10,912 nt of DNA from JALZAA01 sp046727755. Lineage in GTDB: Bacteria > Actinomycetota > Acidimicrobiia > IMCC26256 > JACDBD01. Below are positions 8,274 through 10,912 of this stretch, one piece after another. Positions within the stretch are counted from its first letter, which is position 1. The number at the start of each line of letters is the position of its first letter. Position numbers and translations under genes: made by a program. Under the pieces are notes generated by a model. The model had not been told where the DNA came from. It made no database searches and was given only the letters and a program-made list of their open reading frames with translations. The stretch lies in contig JBKPDG010000201.1 of NCBI GenBank assembly GCA_046727755.1, positions 1 through 10,912 on the forward strand, in the 5' to 3' direction.

Positions 8274-9530
8274 TCAGTCCTTCAGGATGCGGTCCATCTT
8301 CGCCGCCGCCTCGTCGAGGAGCGGCTTGGGCTGTCCCTTGCCGTAGAGGACGCCGACGACGGCCTCGCCGAAGGCGGTCGCCAGCTCGTTCGACTTCGGG
8401 TGGAAGTAGGTTGGCGGCACCGGCTGGGCAAGCATGTCCTTGGTCGACTGGTAGTCTGGCCGGCCCTTGGCGTACGCCGAGTCGAGGTTCGCGTTGAACA
8501 CCGGCATGAACCCGCCGAACTGGTGCTGGTCGAGGTCGTCCTTGGGGTTCGAGATGAAGCGGATGAACTCCCAGGCCGCCTGCTTGTTGGGGCTGTTCTT
8601 GTAGACGAGGTTGGTCCACGGGAAGAGCGCCCCGGCGCCGGGGCATGCCTTGGCGCACGGGAGCGCCGCGACCTTGAACTTCACGTCCGGCGCGTTCTTG
8701 TGAACCCATCCGAAGAACCAGGACTCCCGGAAGATCACGGCCGCCCGCTTCTGGCCGAACGCGTCCTCGGGGTTGCCGAGCGCCAGGCTGGCCACCTTGT
8801 CCTTGAGCACGAGGTCACCGAAGAACTGGAGGGCGGCCACCATGTCGGGGCTGTTGGCGAAGCCGGTCGCCTTCTCGAGGTCCGGGGAGAGCATCCGCGC
8901 GCCGTACGCGTGCGCGAACGGGAGGAACTTGTCGGTGATGCCGACCGGGTGGCCCTTGTGCCGGATGGCAAACCCGACCTGGGCGTCGCCCGAGGTGAGC
9001 TTCTTCATCGCTGCCAGCCACTCGTCCAGGGTCTTGGGCGGCTTGTCGGGATCGAGCCCGGCCTTCTTGAACAGGTCGACGTTCATGTACATCTGCTGGA
9101 AGTTCCCGTGCTCGAGCGGCGTCCCGTATCGGACGTTCTTCCACTTCCCGATCGGCACCATGTACTTCGGGATCGACTCGTCCCAGATCTTCGCGAGGTC
9201 CTGCGGCATCGGATCGCAGAAGTCGTACTGCCCGCACCACTGGTGCGTCATCCCGTTAAAGAAATCGGGCGCTCCGCTCTTGCCCATGAGCGCGGCGAGG
9301 TACTTGGCCTCGTAGCCCTGGTAGGGGATCGTGACCACCTCGAGCTCGTAGCCCGTCTTCTTCGTGAACTCTTTCCCCTTCTCCACGTACCACTTGTTGA
9401 AGTCCGGCTGCTGGTCCCAGTGGGTCCAGTAGACCAGCTTCTTCGTCTGAGCGGGGGTGGGCGGGGCGGCCACCGCCACCGCGCCGACGGCCACGGCGAT
9501 CGCCAGGCTCAGCCACATGCCGCGTCGCAT
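8274..9530 (-). CDS. ABC transporter extracellular solute-binding protein (family 1, sugar type)
   Basis: 418 residues. A Sec signal peptide is clear: a basic start (MRRGM), a hydrophobic core LSLAIAVAVGAVAVA, and a likely signal peptidase I site after the AVA or PAQ region. There is no lipobox cysteine, so it should be a free periplasmic protein. The mature part opens with KKLVYWTHWDQQPDF, followed by GYELEVVTIPYQGYEAKYLAAL, as in family 1 solute-binding proteins. Aromatic residues (YWTHW, FPWTN, WFFGW) suit a sugar-like ligand, but the substrate cannot be assigned. Two close cysteine pairs, CGQYDFC and CAKAC, suggest disulfides. The start is supported by AAAGGAG 6 nt before the ATG. It is the first gene of the operon with the two permeases; no ATPase gene is present, so a shared or distant ATPase is expected. 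Confidence 0.92.
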   Translation of the reverse strand: MRRGMWLSLAIAVAVGAVAVAAPPTPAQTKKLVYWTHWDQQPDFNKWYVEKGKEFTKKTGYELEVVTIPYQGYEAKYLAALMGKSGAPDFFNGMTHQWCGQYDFCDPMPQDLAKIWDESIPKYMVPIGKWKNVRYGTPLEHGNFQQMYMNVDLFKKAGLDPDKPPKTLDEWLAAMKKLTSGDAQVGFAIRHKGHPVGITDKFLPFAHAYGARMLSPDLEKATGFANSPDMVAALQFFGDLVLKDKVASLALGNPEDAFGQKRAAVIFRESWFFGWVHKNAPDVKFKVAALPCAKACPGAGALFPWTNLVYKNSPNKQAAWEFIRFISNPKDDLDQHQFGGFMPVFNANLDSAYAKGRPDYQSTKDMLAQPVPPTYFHPKSNELATAFGEAVVGVLYGKGQPKPLLDEAAAKMDRILKD

Positions 9531-9714
9531 GCTGCGCTCCTTTCGTCTCCAGGGTTTCGACCGGAACGGGCAGGGCCTCTAGTCTCGCACACACTCTGCC
9601 GCGGCCGCGCCTCCGTCTGTCCAACCCGCTCCGGACCGATCCTCCGCGCCGCCGGGCACCGCGATCCTGGTTACGAACGGTGCAACCTGGATGGTTCCGG
9701 GCGCGGACCTCGTG

Positions 9715-10912
9715 TCAGCGGGGCGCGGAGCCCCGGGTCACCGCGAGATAGGTCACGGCGGCGACTCCGAGGCTGGGAAGGGACGCCCCGATCGTCGGCA
9801 GCCCGGAGAGCCCGAGCGGCGCGAGCCGGCCGGCGATCCAGAGGTAGGTGGCGATGCCCAGGGCCCAGGCGAGCATGCCCTGCCAGCGGAGGCCGGGAAC
9901 GACCCCCCCTGCCCCCGTGGCTCCGAGGAGTGCCGCAGCCGGATAGTGTCGCCGCACCACGAAGTAGTCGGCGGCCAGGACGCCGAAGAGCGGCACGAAC
10001 ACGGCGCCAATCAGGAGGAGGAAGCCCTCGTATCGGGTCACGTCGAAGACGAGCGCCAAGACGACCGACACGGCCCCGAGCCCGCCAACCAGCGGCCGGA
10101 CGGAGGCGCGCGGGAAGGCGTTCTGGATGGAGACCGCGCACGAGTACAGGTCGGCCCAGGCCTCGTCGGTCTCGTCGGCGAGCAGCACGAGCAGGATGAG
10201 CGGTCCGGCCAGGAGCGCGATTGCCTCTACGAACGCCTTGGGCTCGGGGCTCGTGCGCATGGCCAGGAGGATCAGCGCGCCGAGCGTGTAGAACCACACG
10301 TTGGCGACCAGGTAACCCAGCGTGGTCCCCCAGAACGCCGGCGCCGGCCGCCGAGCGAAGCGGCTGTAGTCCGAAACGAGCGGGAGCCACGAGATCGGCA
10401 TGGCGATCACGATGTCCACGGCGGCCCAGAACGACAGGCCACCGGCCGCGGGAGCGGACCAGAGCGCCGCGATGTCGACGCGGTCGAGCAGGCGCCAGGT
10501 CAGCCACCCGGTGGTGACGATCACCGCCCAGAGCGCGAACTTCGTGAGCCACTCCCGCACCACGACCACGGGACCCCGGAGGCCGAGCGCGATCACGGCG
10601 CCTCCGAACGCCAGGATCCACACCCACGCCGCGTCCAGCCCGGTGAGGCTCCGGACGACGGCGTTGGCCGCGTGGCCCATGATGGCCAGCTCGAACACCG
10701 TCCAGCCCAGGAGCTGGATGACGTTGACCGCGGTCGCCACGTACGAGCCGCCGCGCCCGAGCGCCGGCCGCAGGCAGACCATCGTGGGCAGCCCGGTCTG
10801 GCTCCCCACGATTCCGGTCAGACCGAGCAGCGTCACGCCGATCACGCTCCCCAGCAGGATGGCGCCGAGCGCCTGCGGGAGCGAGAGCGCGGGAACCAGG
10901 AAGCTCCCGGCG
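9715..10912 (-). CDS. cytX: NCS1-family permease, CytX-like (N-terminus off window)
   Basis: 398 residues are visible; the frame remains open at the right edge, so roughly 30-50 N-terminal residues are missing. It is a multi-helix membrane protein with NCS1 (nucleobase:cation symporter 1) markers: SQTGLPTMVCLRPALGRGGS, NVIQLLGWTVFELAIMGHAA, PLVSDYSRFAR, and the C-terminal FVPLFGVLAADYFVVRRHY. The last stretch and ADETDEAWADLYSCAVSIQN resemble CytX, the putative hydroxymethylpyrimidine transporter used in thiamin salvage. A cytosine or other nucleobase permease is the main alternative, and the symbol is tentative. The GTG at 10845 is internal, not the start, because family-like sequence (LPQALGAILLGSVIG) continues upstream. 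The gap to the downstream ABC binding-protein gene is 184 bp, so co-transcription is possible but not shown. No thiamin riboswitch is visible in the window, though its natural place would be beyond the edge. Confidence 0.72.
   Translation of the reverse strand, partial: AGSFLVPALSLPQALGAILLGSVIGVTLLGLTGIVGSQTGLPTMVCLRPALGRGGSYVATAVNVIQLLGWTVFELAIMGHAANAVVRSLTGLDAAWVWILAFGGAVIALGLRGPVVVVREWLTKFALWAVIVTTGWLTWRLLDRVDIAALWSAPAAGGLSFWAAVDIVIAMPISWLPLVSDYSRFARRPAPAFWGTTLGYLVANVWFYTLGALILLAMRTSPEPKAFVEAIALLAGPLILLVLLADETDEAWADLYSCAVSIQNAFPRASVRPLVGGLGAVSVVLALVFDVTRYEGFLLLIGAVFVPLFGVLAADYFVVRRHYPAAALLGATGAGGVVPGLRWQGMLAWALGIATYLWIAGRLAPLGLSGLPTIGASLPSLGVAAVTYLAVTRGSAPR

Noticed and set aside
7339..8709. 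Upstream extension of the MalG-like frame
   Set aside because: The frame stays open through the MalF-like gene, but the extension is Pro/Arg/Gly-rich without membrane segments; homology-like sequence begins at the TTG at 7338.
9531..9714. Thiamin (TPP) riboswitch between the CytX-like gene and the ABC operon
   Set aside because: No CUGAGA or matching conserved TPP core is visible on the minus strand; only the binding-protein ribosome site is supported.
8400..10199. Plus-strand open frame of 599 codons
   Set aside because: Antisense to the binding-protein gene and the CytX-like gene, both supported by motifs, signal peptide and membrane segments.

Overview
The window is very GC-rich, with coding frames that strongly favour G or C at third positions. 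The gene content suggests a bacterium of the high-GC proteobacterial type (Burkholderiales-like) or an uncultured soil lineage such as Rokubacteria. The lineage is an inference: it rests on an S-adenosylhomocysteine (SAH) riboswitch, a DUF2868/DUF3482 gene pair and an ABC sugar-type uptake operon, not on a marker gene.

Layout from left to right. (1) Positions 1-1112, minus strand: most of a MocR-type regulator (GntR winged helix fused to a class I aminotransferase fold), cut by the left edge. A perfect 14-bp palindrome abuts a TTGACA -35 box just upstream of it. (2) Positions 1113-1465: the divergent intergenic region, with a second short dyad. (3) Positions 1466-4535, plus strand: a tightly spaced two-gene unit, a four-helix DUF2868 membrane protein followed 4 nt later by a DUF3482 Era-like GTPase. 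(4) Positions 4710-6274, plus strand: a promoter, an SAH riboswitch and ahcY (S-adenosylhomocysteine hydrolase). This is the best-supported regulated unit in the window. One strand of the riboswitch pseudoknot is also perfectly complementary to the ahcY start-codon region, which suggests a translational on-switch. (5) Positions 6295-6332: a strong GC hairpin between convergent transcription units. (6) Positions 6514-9530, minus strand: an ABC uptake operon in the order binding protein, MalF-type permease, MalG-type permease, with a 4-nt TTGA overlap between the permeases and no ATPase gene in view. (7) Positions 9715-10912, minus strand: an NCS1-family permease resembling the hydroxymethylpyrimidine transporter CytX, cut by the right edge. 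The gap 9531-9714 holds the binding-protein ribosome site and nothing else I can support.

How the genes work together. ahcY clears SAH, the product of methyl transfer, and the riboswitch should raise AhcY synthesis when SAH accumulates. The DUF2868/DUF3482 pair looks like a membrane-GTPase module of unknown role. The three ABC genes form one importer for an unidentified solute. I see no link between the regulator, the GTPase module and the transporters beyond proximity. No mobile element, CRISPR array, tRNA or rRNA is visible. The most interesting items are the riboswitch with its visible expression platform, the uncharacterised GTPase/membrane pair, and the palindrome at the regulator's own promoter.
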